Below the pieces are notes generated by a model. It had not been told where the DNA came from. It saw nothing but the letters and a program-made list of their open reading frames with translations, and did no database searches. Positions 44,289 to 56,103 of a stretch of DNA of 64,000 bases are shown in pieces. Every line of letters starts with the position of its first letter. Position 1 is the first letter of the stretch. The translations under genes and the position numbers were made by a program. The stretch lies in NCBI GenBank assembly GCA_001632435.1, contig KV424023.1, positions 3,468 to 67,467 on the forward strand. The letters run 5' to 3'. Source of the stretch: Calocera cornea HHB12733. Taxonomy: Eukaryota > Basidiomycota > Dacrymycetes > Dacrymycetales > Dacrymycetaceae.

Positions 44289-47068
44289 TCATGCCCCGTC
44301 ACCACCGATTCTAGCAGGGAATAAATGCCTCACATGCGCCGGGATGAGTTCCGGCCTGAGGGGAGCCAGCTCAGCAAGAGGAACGTGGCGGGTCATGGTG
44401 AGCAGGTTGAGCCGGAGTTTCCGCATCTCAGGGTCTTCCTTGTCCCTATCATCAGCGTCCTCGCCCTCTTCCGCACCAGCCACTGTGTCCTCGACCGCGG
44501 TCCCGTCGGATACCTGGGTCGAGGAAGTGGAGGCGCCCGCTCTGCCCGAATGTGACAAGCGCAGAATGGATTCTGCGGCTTTCGCAAGCCCGTAGTTGAT
44601 GTACGCTGGAGAGGCTGGCGCGAGACCGTTCGCCGCGGGCGTAGTGGCAGATACGGTCGAGTCCTCGGTCCTAGCACCCTTCTTGCTCCGTTGGGTCCAC
44701 TCGTCATCCTTGAAGAAGAATTCGTCTGGTGCACGTAACACAGCACCCATGTCGAGTTGCTCGCCCACAATGCCCGTCATCTCCGATACGTGCTTCTCCG
44801 CCTCGGGCACCTGGTTGACAGAATTGTCCAAGTGCTTGCCGAGTTGAGGAAGATGCCGAGGAAGGGAGAGCTCTGGGTCCTCGATAGACTCGCCGATACG
44901 GTCAAGGATCTCGTGCAAACCACTGGTGAGGGGGTCAATGACGAGATCGGAGACGTAGTCCGGCAGCGGCTTTGGTAGGAGAATGCTCTCGTCGACCTCT
45001 TCGGTTCGTCTGCGTTTTCGAGGTCGTTCCGGCTCAGCATCCATGTCGACGTCCTCCTCTTCCTTGACGGAGGACTCTTTTACGGGCTCTTCCTCGTCGT
45101 GCTTCGCATACTTCATCGCCTTGCTGACGAACGAAGCGATGCTCTGCACGTACGCGATGCCCTCCGGCCCACCGTAAACCACATCTCGTAACCAGGCCTC
45201 TCCGCCATAGGCAGCCTTTTCCAGCTCCCTCTTAGCTTCGTCGACAGGCTCCGCATCAGCCTTCTTCTTCCCACCTGCCCGTAGCCGCTCAGCCGCCTTG
45301 CGGATGTCCTCGCGGATCTTCATGTGCAGCTTGGACTCGTCCGACCACCAAGTGCTGTCGCCCACGGCCCACTTCATTGGAAGCGTACCGAAGCTGCCCC
45401 AGTCGGTAGGCGCAGGATCACGGACCTCGACCTCCTTCGTCTGGCCCTCGCGCTCAGCTTGCTTGCGCAGTTCTTCCTCCTCCCGGGCATAATACGAGCG
45501 GTAGCTGTTCATCCCTGGTCGCTGGATGGACCAGTGGACGCTGTCGTCCTCGATCGGCTCGTCCTCGGCGATACTTCGCATGGAGATGGTTGTGGGAGGA
45601 ACGGATACGGAGGGGTAGACACCAGGGTAGGCAGACACTTCCGTCTTCGGCTTCGGTACGGCGCTGGTAGACGCCGGCGGGACGAGCTCCAGCTGGGGTT
45701 GACCAAAGGGCTCGGGCAGGAATACCGACAGGAACGCATACGGGTCTTCCACTATTGCAGACCAGTCAGCGATTGTAACACAAACTGTCACAATGATACA
45801 TACTCTCCGTGTAGTCGACACTGCCATCAGGAGCAATAGGTCGCCGTAGAGGATGTCGCTCCAACTTGGCCCTTTCTTTCTTCGTTAGCGTTTTCCGGCC
45901 TGAACATATCCCATGAGCACCAGCATCCAACGAGCACTATCACACATACCCATAATTTCAAACTCAAGCATCAGCCCCGCCAGGTCGCTCCCATAAGGGA
46001 ACGTCCCTATGCCCGTCTCCGGCCCGGGGATCTTCCACAGCTCATCAATGCTCTTCGGTGCACCCCGGGGCCTGTACCCGCCTCTCCGCTTCCCCAGGCG
46101 CATCTGGGCTGCCTGCCCCGGCGTAGGCGCAGCAGACACGGACCGACTCCCGTGCTCCAGCGACAGCCCGCGCGGGGCATCCTCGGGGCCCTCCCCATCA
46201 CTCTCCACCTTGATGACCTCGTCCTGGTGCTGCATGTCGTACTCGTGCTGGGCTGCGAGGGCCACTGCCTGCTGCTCGGCCCACACCTGCGCCTGCTGCT
46301 CCGCTTCGACGAGCTTCTGCTGCGCCTTCTTGATCGCGTCCAGGCCGTACTTCTCCAGCTTGACAGCCTCGGTGTGGAAGATCGTGCTGGGCGGGTTGAA
46401 CGTCTTAGCGTTGGTCGTGACGAGCAAGAAATCCTCCTGCCACAGAATGAGCACCTCTGACCGCTCCCACAGCATCCCAACCGGCGCACCTTGAACTCCT
46501 CCATGGACTTGTACCGCCCCTTGTCGACCTTCTGTGTCATCGTCCCCAGGTCCATAGGATGCTTGATAATTGTCCTATACCCCGGTACCTCCTTCTCGTC
46601 CACCGGCTGCAGGAAGAACGCATAATTATCGCGCCTGTGCCCCCAATCAGCACTTCCCGCCACCGATCAATTGGAAAGCACGCACTTTCTCAGCTGCGCA
46701 ACAAGCCGCTGCAGCGTCCCCTCGAGCGTCCGACCCCTCTTAGCCGCCGGGCTCTCCACCCCCACGGCCCGCGCAGACGCCCGTGTCCTCCCTCCCGAAG
46801 CCGGTGTGCCCAGGCCATTGACGCCCGGTGTCGAGAGCGACAGCCTCCTCGCGGTCGCGGCGCCTGCCAAAATCGGCGTGCTCGGTGTCCCAGGCCCGCT
46901 GCTGCCCTGTACACTGCTGCTGCCGATGGCCGACGCGCCCGGCGCGCTCGAGTGCTTCAGCTGGCTCAGCCGTCTGCTCATCGGCGCCTGCTTTGCGAAG
47001 GGACCGTGCACGTCCATGTCCGGGTTTGCTTCCGGCAAGAGGGGGGCGGCAAGCACCAGGATGGGCAC
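44289..47068 (-). CDS. Bromodomain protein, BRD7/BRD9-like
   Basis: This multi-exon gene ends ARIGGDGA at 44289. The start is uncertain: 47068 gives the longest frame, while ATGs at 47017 and 46981 (MSRRLSQLKHSS) are alternatives. The N-terminus is Ser/Ala-rich and basic. The bromodomain spans exons with DNYAFFLQPVDEKEV, PGYRTIIKHPMDLGTM and NAKTFNPPSTIFHTEA, where the Asn of TFNPP is the acetyl-lysine contact. A long coiled, acidic C-terminus follows (LTKKERAKLERHP, WGSFGTLPMKWAVGDS, PRKRRRTEEVDES). The layout resembles BRD7/BRD9-type subunits of SWI/SNF-like remodellers; the fungal protein could instead be a lineage-specific bromodomain factor. Confidence 0.85.
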
Positions 47069-47408
47069 ACGCGCACAAAGCGGGTCTCGGATTATTTACC
47101 TCCGGGCCGAGCGGGGCAGCCGCCAGACAACCGTCAGAACTCTTTTGTTCCCCCCGTTTCAAGGAAATGATAGTTACACAAGATTGCCATTAGGATTAAT
47201 TTCCTCAGACCGAATAAAGAGATTCTATCGAGAGAGCGAATAAAAACATATGCGAGATTCAAAAGAAAGCTCAAAACTCAAAAACTGCGAATGCAAGGAG
47301 TGCAAGGAACCAGATTGCAAGAGAGTGCAAAGTGTGCAAGACGTGCATCAAGAAAGCCACCTCATGATAGAATACAACGACCGCTCATTCCCATTCAGGC
47401 TCAGTGCA

Positions 47409-49379
47409 TCAGCGGTACCTCAACCCCCCCACAGGCACATCCCACTCCTCCGCCTCCCAGACCCTCTCCATCGCCCGTCCCGTCCCTCGCCCGCCCATCC
47501 CCCTAACAGGCGCCGGCGGCGGGCTGGAAAGACTGTACAAGCTCTCGCTCGTGCTCTGCCCCTGCCCCTGTGCTTGCGCCTGCATCTGCATCTGCAGGCG
47601 CGGCATGCGCGGCATGCGCGGCGTGCCCGTGGGCGGCGGACTGGCGAGACTGTACACGCTTGCGGTCGAGGCTGTCATGGGCGTTTGGAGCGGATAGTCC
47701 GGAGTGGATGGGTAGGGCTGGTGATCCTGCGCGTGCTGAGGCTGGGAGGGCTGGGAAGGATACTGCTGGGCTTGGCTCTGGGTTCGGGAGTGGTGGTGCG
47801 AGTACCCCGGCTCGGCCCGACCAGGTTGCACCCGCTCAGGCAGCGCAAGCTCCCTGATCGGCCTGACCCGCTCAACCAGCAGCCGGCGCACGACTTCCTC
47901 CTGCTCCTCACCCGCCGGGTGCTGCTGGGAATAGTCGTGCTCGTGCTCGTAAGCGCGAGCGGGGGCGCTACCGTCCCACTGCGGGCCGTAAGTCGGCGGT
48001 GCTGCTGCAGCAGGATGGTGGCCCCGCGGGGGTGCAACCCGAGGGCCGTAGAGCCTCCCCTGCCCCTGCCCCTGCCCCAGCCCCTGATCCAGCCCCTGAT
48101 CCAGTCCATGCCACCCCGCAGTCTGGGGCCTCACGAACCAGCTCGGCCTTCTCGGCAACAGCCTCGACGCCGCCCTGTACAGGCTCTGCCCGCGGGTCGA
48201 CTTGGGCTTGGGCTTGCTGGGGGTTGCGGGGACTGGCTGGTACGCTGCTGCTGCGCCGAAGCCGAAGCCGATGCTGGGCTGGGTGTAGCCGGTTCGCTGA
48301 GGCTGGGCGTAGGCGGTCGGATGCGAATCCGGGTCCGAGTTGGGCTGCGTATATGCGGGCAGCGGCGCCGAGGGCTCCTCGCCGAAGATGTCTGTGCTCG
48401 AGTAGCGGAGTGTGTGCGCCCTCCAGCCGTGCACAAGCGCCTCCGTCGCGTCCTGCGGATCCGGACTCCCAGCCCGCTTCTCCTCATCGTACCCGCCGTG
48501 CGCAGGATAGCCAGCAGGATCGGACTTGGACATGGACTTGGAGCCTATTCCATAGGCGCGGGCCGACCCAGACTTGCCATCGTCCTCCCACCCCAAGTCC
48601 GCCTCCTGCGTATACAGGCTGCCCACGCCCACGCTCCGCCCTCCCCTTCCCCTGCCCGCGCGCCGCTGCCTCCTCCTGTATAGCCACCGGCCCACGAAGT
48701 ACCCCAGCACGCTTAGCAGGAGCACCAGCACGGGCACGAGGTAGATCGGCTTGAACCCTGCCCCTGTGCTCGCGGACCCCGAGGTCGAGGCGGAGTTGGC
48801 CGTGCCAGAGGAGGGCAGGGAGCCGGCGGTGGAGGAAGGAGGGGAGATGGTGGGGACCGTGTAGGGGGAGAGGGTCAGGTAGTAGTTCCCTGTTTGGGGA
48901 GGGGGCTCGACCCAGGAGGTGTAGGGCGATGAGGAAGCGGTCGAGCTGGAGGATGATGGGGACGCCGAGGCTGATCCGGAGGAAGTTGATGCTGATGAGC
49001 CCGATGAGGCAGTAGGTGAAGCAGGCAAAGAGGTAGCCGCAGCCGAGCTGGACGCCACCGCACTAGTCGCAGCAGCAGCAGGGGAAGACGCAGCGGAGAC
49101 AGCCGTAGCCTTCACGCTCGTCGGAGACGGAGCAGCGGTAGCCCTCGCGGCCGTCGTGCCCGTCCAGGGAGTGTACTGCCCGTTGTTGTAGGACGGTGAG
49201 GCAGCTGCGTCGCCCGCTTGAGCGTTTCGCTCCATTAGATGGGAGTCGGAGTCCAGGTCCAGCTCCCTGCGTCCCACTGGATGCGAGAGGTCGGCCATTC
49301 CCGGTGAGGCGGCGGTGGTGGCGGTGGTGGCGACGCAATACAATACAAGTATGACGGCGACGGTGCGCGCCGAAGACAT
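47409..49379 (-). CDS. Single-pass, Ser/Thr/Ala-rich membrane protein
   Basis: A 656-residue open frame. Residues 1-24 (RTVAVILVLYCVATTATTAA) look like a signal peptide. An extracellular part rich in Ser, Thr and Ala (to about residue 215) is probably heavily O-glycosylated. The single membrane helix is YLVPVLVLLLSVLGYFVG, followed by the stop-transfer RRRQRR. The 400-residue cytoplasmic tail is Pro/Gln/Gly-rich with GQGQGQ repeats and PPPP patches. The layout is that of fungal cell-wall sensors or mucin-like proteins, but no named domain is visible. Confidence 0.75.
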   Translation of the reverse strand: MSSARTVAVILVLYCVATTATTAASPGMADLSHPVGRRELDLDSDSHLMERNAQAGDAAASPSYNNGQYTPWTGTTAARATAAPSPTSVKATAVSAASSPAAAATSAVASSSAAATSLPASPTASSGSSASTSSGSASASPSSSSSTASSSPYTSWVEPPPQTGNYYLTLSPYTVPTISPPSSTAGSLPSSGTANSASTSGSASTGAGFKPIYLVPVLVLLLSVLGYFVGRWLYRRRQRRAGRGRGGRSVGVGSLYTQEADLGWEDDGKSGSARAYGIGSKSMSKSDPAGYPAHGGYDEEKRAGSPDPQDATEALVHGWRAHTLRYSSTDIFGEEPSAPLPAYTQPNSDPDSHPTAYAQPQRTGYTQPSIGFGFGAAAAYQPVPATPSKPKPKSTRGQSLYRAASRLLPRRPSWFVRPQTAGWHGLDQGLDQGLGQGQGQGRLYGPRVAPPRGHHPAAAAPPTYGPQWDGSAPARAYEHEHDYSQQHPAGEEQEEVVRRLLVERVRPIRELALPERVQPGRAEPGYSHHHSRTQSQAQQYPSQPSQPQHAQDHQPYPSTPDYPLQTPMTASTASVYSLASPPPTGTPRMPRMPRLQMQMQAQAQGQGQSTSESLYSLSSPPPAPVRGMGGRGTGRAMERVWEAEEWDVPVGGLRYR

Positions 49380-49518
49380 GTTTTCTTTCCTTCCTTTTCC
49401 TTCGTCCCTTCAGCGGATGGTGTACAACCGCCTCCCCGTTCGGTGTCGGCGGTGGTGGTAATGATGTGACGAAACCCAGAGACGATACCAAAAAAATGCC
49501 AATCAAGCAGCCAATAAA

Positions 49519-50336
49519 TCAATAGACAGCCCTTCCCTCGGGTAGCAGCCTCACGTCCGTATCCTGACCCTCCCTACGCCGGGGGTGATAACAGAGGAAG
49601 GCGAGGTCGTCGGTGATGAGCTCGGGGAGCTCGTGCCCCGCTACGATGAAGGAGGCGGAGCGGACGAGCTGGGAGGCGGGCGCGTCTGACGGCCGGCCTA
49701 GGGCGGTCCGGTAAGCGTTTTTCCAGAAGGTTGTTGGGCGCACTGGGGAGGGAGTTAGTATGGGAAGGTGGGAGGGGGACAGGGAGGGAGGGGGGACGTA
49801 CGGAGCGGCTGCTCGGGCGGGGTGATGTACTCGCCTGTTGGGCGGGCTCGCAAGCGGCGCGAGGGCGACTCGTGCTGGACGAAGGCAAGGTATCCCGAGG
49901 GGGAGTATGGCAGGCCGACACTAGACTCCGAGGCGGAGTCGCGCGGGGAGAAGGAGGAGGGGGAGGAGGGCGTGAACGTCGGTGTTGAGCGGCCCGAGTT
50001 TGGTGTTCCGGGCGGGGAGGAGGAGCGGGATGAGCTGGGGGAGAAGGGGTGGTCTGAGTATGCCGAGAGCGGGGGCACGGCGTACTCCAGCGACGTCCTT
50101 GGTGAGGACAGGGGTGGGGAGCTAGGGCTGGAGCTGGAGGGTGACCAAGGCACAGGGGGTGTGAAGGCCTTTGGTGGTTTTTGGAGGATCTTCTGGGGGA
50201 GGACGAGGGGACGCTGGCCCGGGCGCGGGGGGGTATAAGCTACGTGGACTTGCACTGGGTGTTGCGGTTGGGGGAGGACATGCACTGTCACCGGGGGTGC
50301 GGCGCGGCGGCGCCTGCTTGTAGATTGTGCGGGCAT
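49519..50336 (-). CDS. Ser/Pro-rich protein with conserved-looking C-terminus
   Basis: Exons 50336-49802 and 49742-49519 join in phase to 252 residues (intron GTACGT...CCCCAG). The first 180 residues are disordered, Ser/Pro-rich, with tyrosines and a possible SPSGYLAFVQHESPSRR linear motif. The C-terminus (RPTTFWKNAYRTALG ... FIVAGHELPELITDDLAFLCYHP) looks ordered. I recognise no family. The start is the ATG of MPAQSTSRRRR; longer frames upstream are C/T-rich leader. Confidence 0.6.
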
Positions 50337-51951
50337 GACGGCAGGAAGGGAGGTGGATGTTGGGATGGCGCGCCGGGGGCGGGCGTGGTGTTGGACCGCG
50401 GGGTGCTTCTGCCGAGGGTGCCTTGGGCAAGGGGGTTGGCGGCGAGGGGAGGGGAGGTGAGGGAGGTGAGGGAGGTGAGGGAGCGTGGTGCTGTGCGAGC
50501 CTGTGGGATGGGCTGCCTCTGCTGGTAGTGGGTAGGGTCTAGTGAGCGTGGGTGGGTGGTGGTGGGTGGTGGGCAGGTACCGGTGATGAACGAATGACTG
50601 GTGGTGCTCCGAGCTCTGTACGGCTGCTCTGCGCTGTGGGAGGGTAAGCGAGAGGGGGTGTCGAGGTGGGTGAGGTGGGTGAGGTGGGTGAACACGATAG
50701 GACAAGAAGGGAAGGAAGGGCTGGGCCGAAGACGCGCTGTCTGCTCCCTCCCTCGCCCGCGCCTGCAAAATCGAATACAATCGGCCTTGCCATAGAAGCG
50801 CGGGAGCAATTGCACCACGACGCGCGAAGAGGGGCCTGACACCCCACCGCCCGCTTCTGTCGCGCACACCGCCCACCGCCCGCTTGACGACGCCTAATAG
50901 TAAGGCGTGACCGTGGCGACGACGGCGACAGTGCGAACTGCGCACGGCCCACCGCATATATTAAGGAGGGTGGTTCAGCCGGGACTGTTGTATAACCTGT
51001 CGACGCTGCCGCTCGTCACACCCGGCTCTCTCACGGGTTTTGGCCCCCCCATGCTCTGGCTTCGTCCTACTTCCGCTCTTTCTCTTTGCTCCCACCGCAA
51101 CCCCGTTGCAGATGAGCAGGAACATTTCGTGGCCAGTGGGTCGCGAGCGGGTCTCGTCTCCTCCCTTATTATTACACTGACGATGTTCTATACTGTACTC
51201 TCTGCCTGCAAGGGACTGCCATCCGCCACACCGCATGTCCAGCTGGCCCGCAGCGGTGTTTACGCCGCACGCAAGGCAAGGATAACCTCCTCCTCCTCCT
51301 CCTCCTCCTCCTCCATCATCCATCCGCAGGGGCTCCTGCCGACTAATGGGGCTGTCGCAACCCTGTCTCTCGCAACCCCTGCATCATTCGCGGCCCCAAC
51401 CGTCCACTGGCCTACGCACGCGGACCCCCGTGCCAGTAGTTCCAAAGCTGAGCTGTCCATACAAGTCACTCGCCCCCCGCTCCCAGAAGTCTTGGACGCC
51501 AGGACAAGGCCATATTCACGCGGCTGATGTCTCTTCCCCTCTTCCCCGGGATCTCCAGCTGATGTGGACGGCCACACCCTGCACTACAGTACCGATCTCC
51601 CGGGCACGTGACCCGTGTGGTCCGGGCGACACTTCGAAACCCCAGTCTGGGCAGATGAGCGCGTATGAGCTGCGAATGAGACAGTACTCCAGCACCCTCT
51701 TCTCGCCGACGTCGCTCGCATCTCTTGAGCGGATCAGTCGTGTGGGCGGTTGTCCCCACTGACGGGGGAATACATATGTGTCTCACACCATGGGCGCAAA
51801 ATGCATGATGAGACATCTGTGACTGAGGCCGTTGAAGCCAGCAGGCCTGAATACCGCGAGTTTGTGCAACATGACCATCGTAACATTTCTGTCATCTCTC
51901 CTCTCATTATACTGTACCACCAACTGTCTATGGGATCCGCCACACTCACGG
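50337..51951. other. Intergenic region with a (TCC)n run
   Basis: About 1.6 kb without a gene I can support. It contains the C/T-rich leader of the 49519 gene, a TCC microsatellite at 51286-51314 and TACTGTAC words near 51190. The frames on both strands span the microsatellite and are compositional. Confidence 0.5.
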
Positions 51952-52954
51952 TCATGCCTGGGATGTCCGCGCGACCTGGAAGCTCAGCCCGGCTTCGTGT
52001 GCTTTGGCCGTACCGGCCTCCGAGTGCATGGTGAGTTTTGGCACTGATGACAGGGGGCCGTGGGCGCGCTCGAGATCAGCCTCCTGTGCTTTGATCATAC
52101 TGGCATCCGAGCACATGTTGTGCTTTGGAGGGTCGACGTAGATGTCACGCTTTTCGTAGAGCTGTGCCGGCAAGCGCCATATATACGTGTCGCCTCGCTT
52201 CGAGGCGATGATAGCCATGGTCAAAGTCCAGCCGAACATTCCGATGAGCATGACGAACGTCATCCAGCTGAAGGCGGCAAGAATGCGGATCTCGCTGCAG
52301 ATTGAAGCCGTAAATGTGTCTGTGGCAAGTATCGGCCGTCGCCGAGTCATATAAAAACAGAGCTCAAAGCCTCACTGCACAGTTCACAAGTTCCCCGATG
52401 GTAGGAAATATCTGAAGCAGCCTGAAAATCCACAACTGGAATTGTTGTCGTGGGAGGCAAGACCGCCGGTGGCTATAAGTCCACAAGTCAGACATCACGG
52501 CGGGTGGGCGCATTGCCAACACGATTACTCACCTGCCCAGAATACAATCATTGTGAACTGACACGACAGCTCGACCGCTGTCCATGAGGCCCACATGACA
52601 GGGTAGAACGTCTCCATCCCTAACCTGTGATCCATGGTGTGCAGTAAGCCACGATGAACCCCCTGGCTAGGGAACCCGCCTTATAGAAATATGCACAGCA
52701 CCATTTGTAACACCGCTGTGGCAATTCCAATACCATAGGGGAAGCCGTTGGGGAAGCCGTGAGTGCCGCCCTGGACAATGACGGACGAAACTGCCAGAAC
52801 GATGATCGAGAAGAGGAGCGAGATCACTGAGGTCACGTTTAGAGGTCAAATGTGCGTGGCCGACTCCGAGCAGGCTCACCCAAAACGTAGATCCGAACAG
52901 CCCTCGAAGTACTGTAGGCACCTTCAGCATGGGGACAGACTTGGGGTTGGCCAT
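51952..52954 (-). CDS. MARVEL-like four-helix membrane protein
   Basis: A multi-exon gene. The start MANPKSVPMLKVPTVLRG is at 52954. Exons then give FSTFW-like and ISLLFSIIVLAVSSVIVQGG, then PYGIGIATAVLQMVLCIFL, then SWTAVELSCQFTMIVFWA, then IRILAAFSWMTFVMLIGMFG WTLTM. Four helices, with a Trp-x3-Glu in the third, are typical of the many small MARVEL-domain proteins of basidiomycetes. The cytosolic tail is hydrophilic and ends FQVARTSQA. It should act in membrane organisation or vesicle traffic; no specific role is visible. Confidence 0.65.
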
Positions 52955-53836
52955 AGTTGAAAGCGAAGAAGGGAGCAATGCCGCTGTTTTCGGTTCCGCG
53001 CTGCGCCCCGCAGGTCTTCACGGGGCCTGCATGCCTGTGGACGTATATATGGACGTATGGTTCTTGACCCTTTCCTGGCAAAGCCCACTGAGAGCTGGGG
53101 CAACAGGGCGACGACGGGCTGCACCCTGCTCCTCTTTGACCGAAGCTGGAAGAAGGCTTCCTTGGCGCCGAAATGGTACTGTACTGCGCGTGACGTTGAT
53201 ATTCTGTTACACTCAGCCGTAACAGACAGGCCCAACTCCTTTGCGCGCAGTGGGCTGACGAAGCGGATACTCGGGTCCTTCACGCCTTGCTCCGCTGCTG
53301 GAAGCGGGCGAAGGAGGCTGCGCAGTGGTAGATCGCCCCCACCACGTCACGATGTCGCACCGCGCACGCCGCCTGGCGCACCTCCTCGCGAGCCCAGCCG
53401 ATGTTCAACCTCCGTGCGCAGTGCGATCAATCGAGCCAAGAGTGTATCCAAACGTATGTGTGTAACGTATGTATGCGTAGTAAGTTATGTATAGTACAAC
53501 AAAATCATTCGTCGTCAGCAGTAGATCGTGAGCGCGAGAGAAAGGGATATGAACACGTGATTGATCGGTCAACGCGCATGCCAAGATTGGAGGAATCCAA
53601 GATTGAAGAATTGGAGGAATCAAATATTGAAGTTTAAAGATTGGAAAATGGAAGATGGAAGATAAGTTGATACGCTTTGGGGGTATGCAGATGGTGCTCC
53701 GGGGGTGTCAGTAGATGGTGGGTGGGCAGCGCGTGGCGCTTGGCGCTGCGGACATTTTCGTCTCTTCGTTCGTCCCTTCGTTTTTTGGCGGGTATATGCG
53801 CGACCCTCGGATCGCTTTCCCAGTGGGGCGCCGGGC
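52955..53836. other. Spacer between the MARVEL-like and Eos1-like genes
   Basis: About 0.9 kb holding the MARVEL-like promoter and the 3' flank of the Eos1-like gene. Near 53.6 kb an A/G-rich stretch has GGAGGAATC repeats. No gene is supported. Confidence 0.5.
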
Positions 53837-55724
53837 TCACCGGCTGAGCAGCTCCCTGTCGAGCAGCATGGTCCAGCACGTGACAAAGTACAGGACAAAG
53901 AGGGGGATGACGCTCTGCCTGACGACTTTGCTCCAGTCGATCTTCCTCTTTCCGAGCCAGTAGTCGAGCCCCATGCCGACGGCGAACCAGCGCCTGCTCT
54001 CCCGCTCGTCCTTGCTCGCCAGGCGGATGTTCGAGGTGACCCAGATCTGGACGCTGTGCGAGATGGACGTCGTCGTGCCGATGACTACCCAGGCTGTGAG
54101 CGGCCGGGAGGGGCCGAACACTTGGATGGTCAGGTGCGTGGAGGACCAGCAGATCGCTTGCAGGGAGAGCTGCCGGATCAGCGTCGGGAAGAGCGAGTAG
54201 TATGTTAGCCAGCGGCGCAGGAGGCCCGAGGCGAGCAGGTAGCACCACACGCCCGTGGCGATGCTCTGCCCGGGGGGAGACAGGGGGTTAGCATGTGGTC
54301 CGGTCGGATCGGGGAGGAAGCGAGGCGCACCCAGCAGGAAACGATCGCGTGGTCCATCCCCCCCATGCCGACGACCTCGGCCGCCTCCTCCCCCGCGCCA
54401 AACCGCCCCCAGCGCCAGGGGATCTTGTAAGCCAGGTACAGATGCCACGCCGTCCCAAGCACGGCGGGGACGATGGACAGGCCGCGGCAGAAGAACATGA
54501 AGAGCGGGACGAGGCGGCGTGCGAGGGGCGGTTTGTCCGTTTTGGGAGGGGGGATGCGTGCGGTGGGGAGCTGCAGCTGCAGCAGAGCGATGGTGTCAGC
54601 TAGTGCGAGGGGCAGAGGAGGAGGTAGGGACACACAGGCTCCGTCTCCGTCTCCGTATCGCTCCTCACCGTCACGGGCAGCTTGCGCCGCCCTCCCCGGC
54701 CAGTGCGGTTCAGCAGCCCCAGCCCGACTTCCTCCCCCGCGCGCCGCGGATCCTTCCTTCCCTCGGGGGGGAAGACCACTCCCTCCAGCACGGTCGCGGG
54801 CGGGGTGCGGGAGTACGCCGGCGGGAGCGGCGGGTGCACGGCGGTGCTGCTGCCGCCGAACGAAGGCATGTCGGTCATGCTTCTCACTCTTGGGAAGGCG
54901 GCGAGCGGGCTGCTGACGGGGAAGGACGACGGGCCGGGGCTGCCGAAGATGCGCTCCCTGTCCCTGTCCCTGTCCGGCTCCCGCTCCGTCTCCTCGTCAT
55001 CGTCGTCCTGCTCATCATCAAGCCGCTGGAAGCCGTACCCCGGGCCAAGGGAGGAGACGGCGTACGGCGCTACGGGGGAACTGCCGAAGTACGCCGAGAG
55101 GGAGGCGGTGCTCTTGCTCCGGGGGCGGTTGGCGAGCGCGTCGGCGTCCGTGCCTCCCCCGCCCGCCGCGGCGCGGGAGGGCGAGGTGGAGCGAGACGAC
55201 CACGCGGACTGGGTCTTCCTCCTGGGTGTATGCTGCGAGCCTGCCGCTGTATTGGAGTGGGAATGGGAGTGCTGCCGTCCGTGGGGAGGCGGGTGCAGGG
55301 CCGAGCGGGGGAGGGTCGGGCTGGTCAGGGGGGAGGGGAGCGGGGAGATTGTGAGGGGGTGCAAGGCCGCACGTGACCTTGGGGAGATGGGGATGGGCGG
55401 CTTGGACGGGCCTGGGCCGGGGGGGTCCATCAGCTCGCTCTGGAAGGCGGGCAGCGCATACAGCGGGCTCGGGCTGTCGGGGGAGGAGTGGGAGCGCGAT
55501 CGGGAGGGCGAGGAGGGGGAGCTACAGCCGCGTGACGTGCCGGCCAGGTCGCCCAGGAGGAGCAGCGGGTGCTGTGCAGGGGAGGAGCGGGAGGAGGGCG
55601 AGGAGCCGCCGGGGAATGGGGCGAATACTGGGGAGGAGGACGGGGGAGGGAGGGGAAGCACGTCCCCCATCGTCCCACTCTCTCTTCTCTTCTCCTCGTC
55701 GATTATGGGCGCGGTGACGGTCAA
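53837..55724 (-). CDS. Eos1-like N-glycosylation membrane protein with long N-terminus
   Basis: Exon 1 begins MTVTAPIIDEEKRRESG and encodes about 350 disordered, Ser/Pro-rich residues. A splice from KLPVT (GTGAGG donor) to LQLPTARIPPPK (CTGCAG acceptor) and a second from AIVSCW to SIATGVWCYLLASG keep the frame. The C-terminal 250 residues carry the membrane part: CRGLSIVPAVLGTAWHLY, GLLRRWLTYYSLFPTLIRQL, TAWVVIGTTTSISHSVQIW, VTSNIRLASKDERESRRW and VVRQSVIPLFVLYFVTCW. This order and the LRRW...YYS and TSNIR segments fit the Eos1 family, ER proteins linked to N-glycosylation and oxidative-stress tolerance in yeast. The long N-terminal extension is unusual for that family. The assignment is by pattern only. 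Confidence 0.6.
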
Positions 55725-56103
55725 CTGACGCTCCGGCTACTGGACTCGCCCTCTGCGATGACACGGGGCCACACCTCGAATGAATGCCCACCGCACTTCG
55801 GGCGTGCCAGGCCATTACGTCCTCCCAGGGTCCATCAGCTCCCGCAAGGGTTGATCCCGCTCCAGCCACGCCACAGCCGCTGACTTGGGAAGCCGAGCTG
55901 ATACGATACCGTCAGAGAGCCGCGGGTGACTGTAATACAGGTCGCACGAAACTGCATACACGCAAAGGTAAGGTCGGCTTTCCTTCGCATCTGCGGGATA
56001 AAGTACGATGTAAGCTAGACTAGTACTGCGCGTCCAAAGACACGCGCACGCGCACCACGCACGAGAACAACGAGAACCAGAACGAGACGTGTGCTTCGTC
56101 ACG

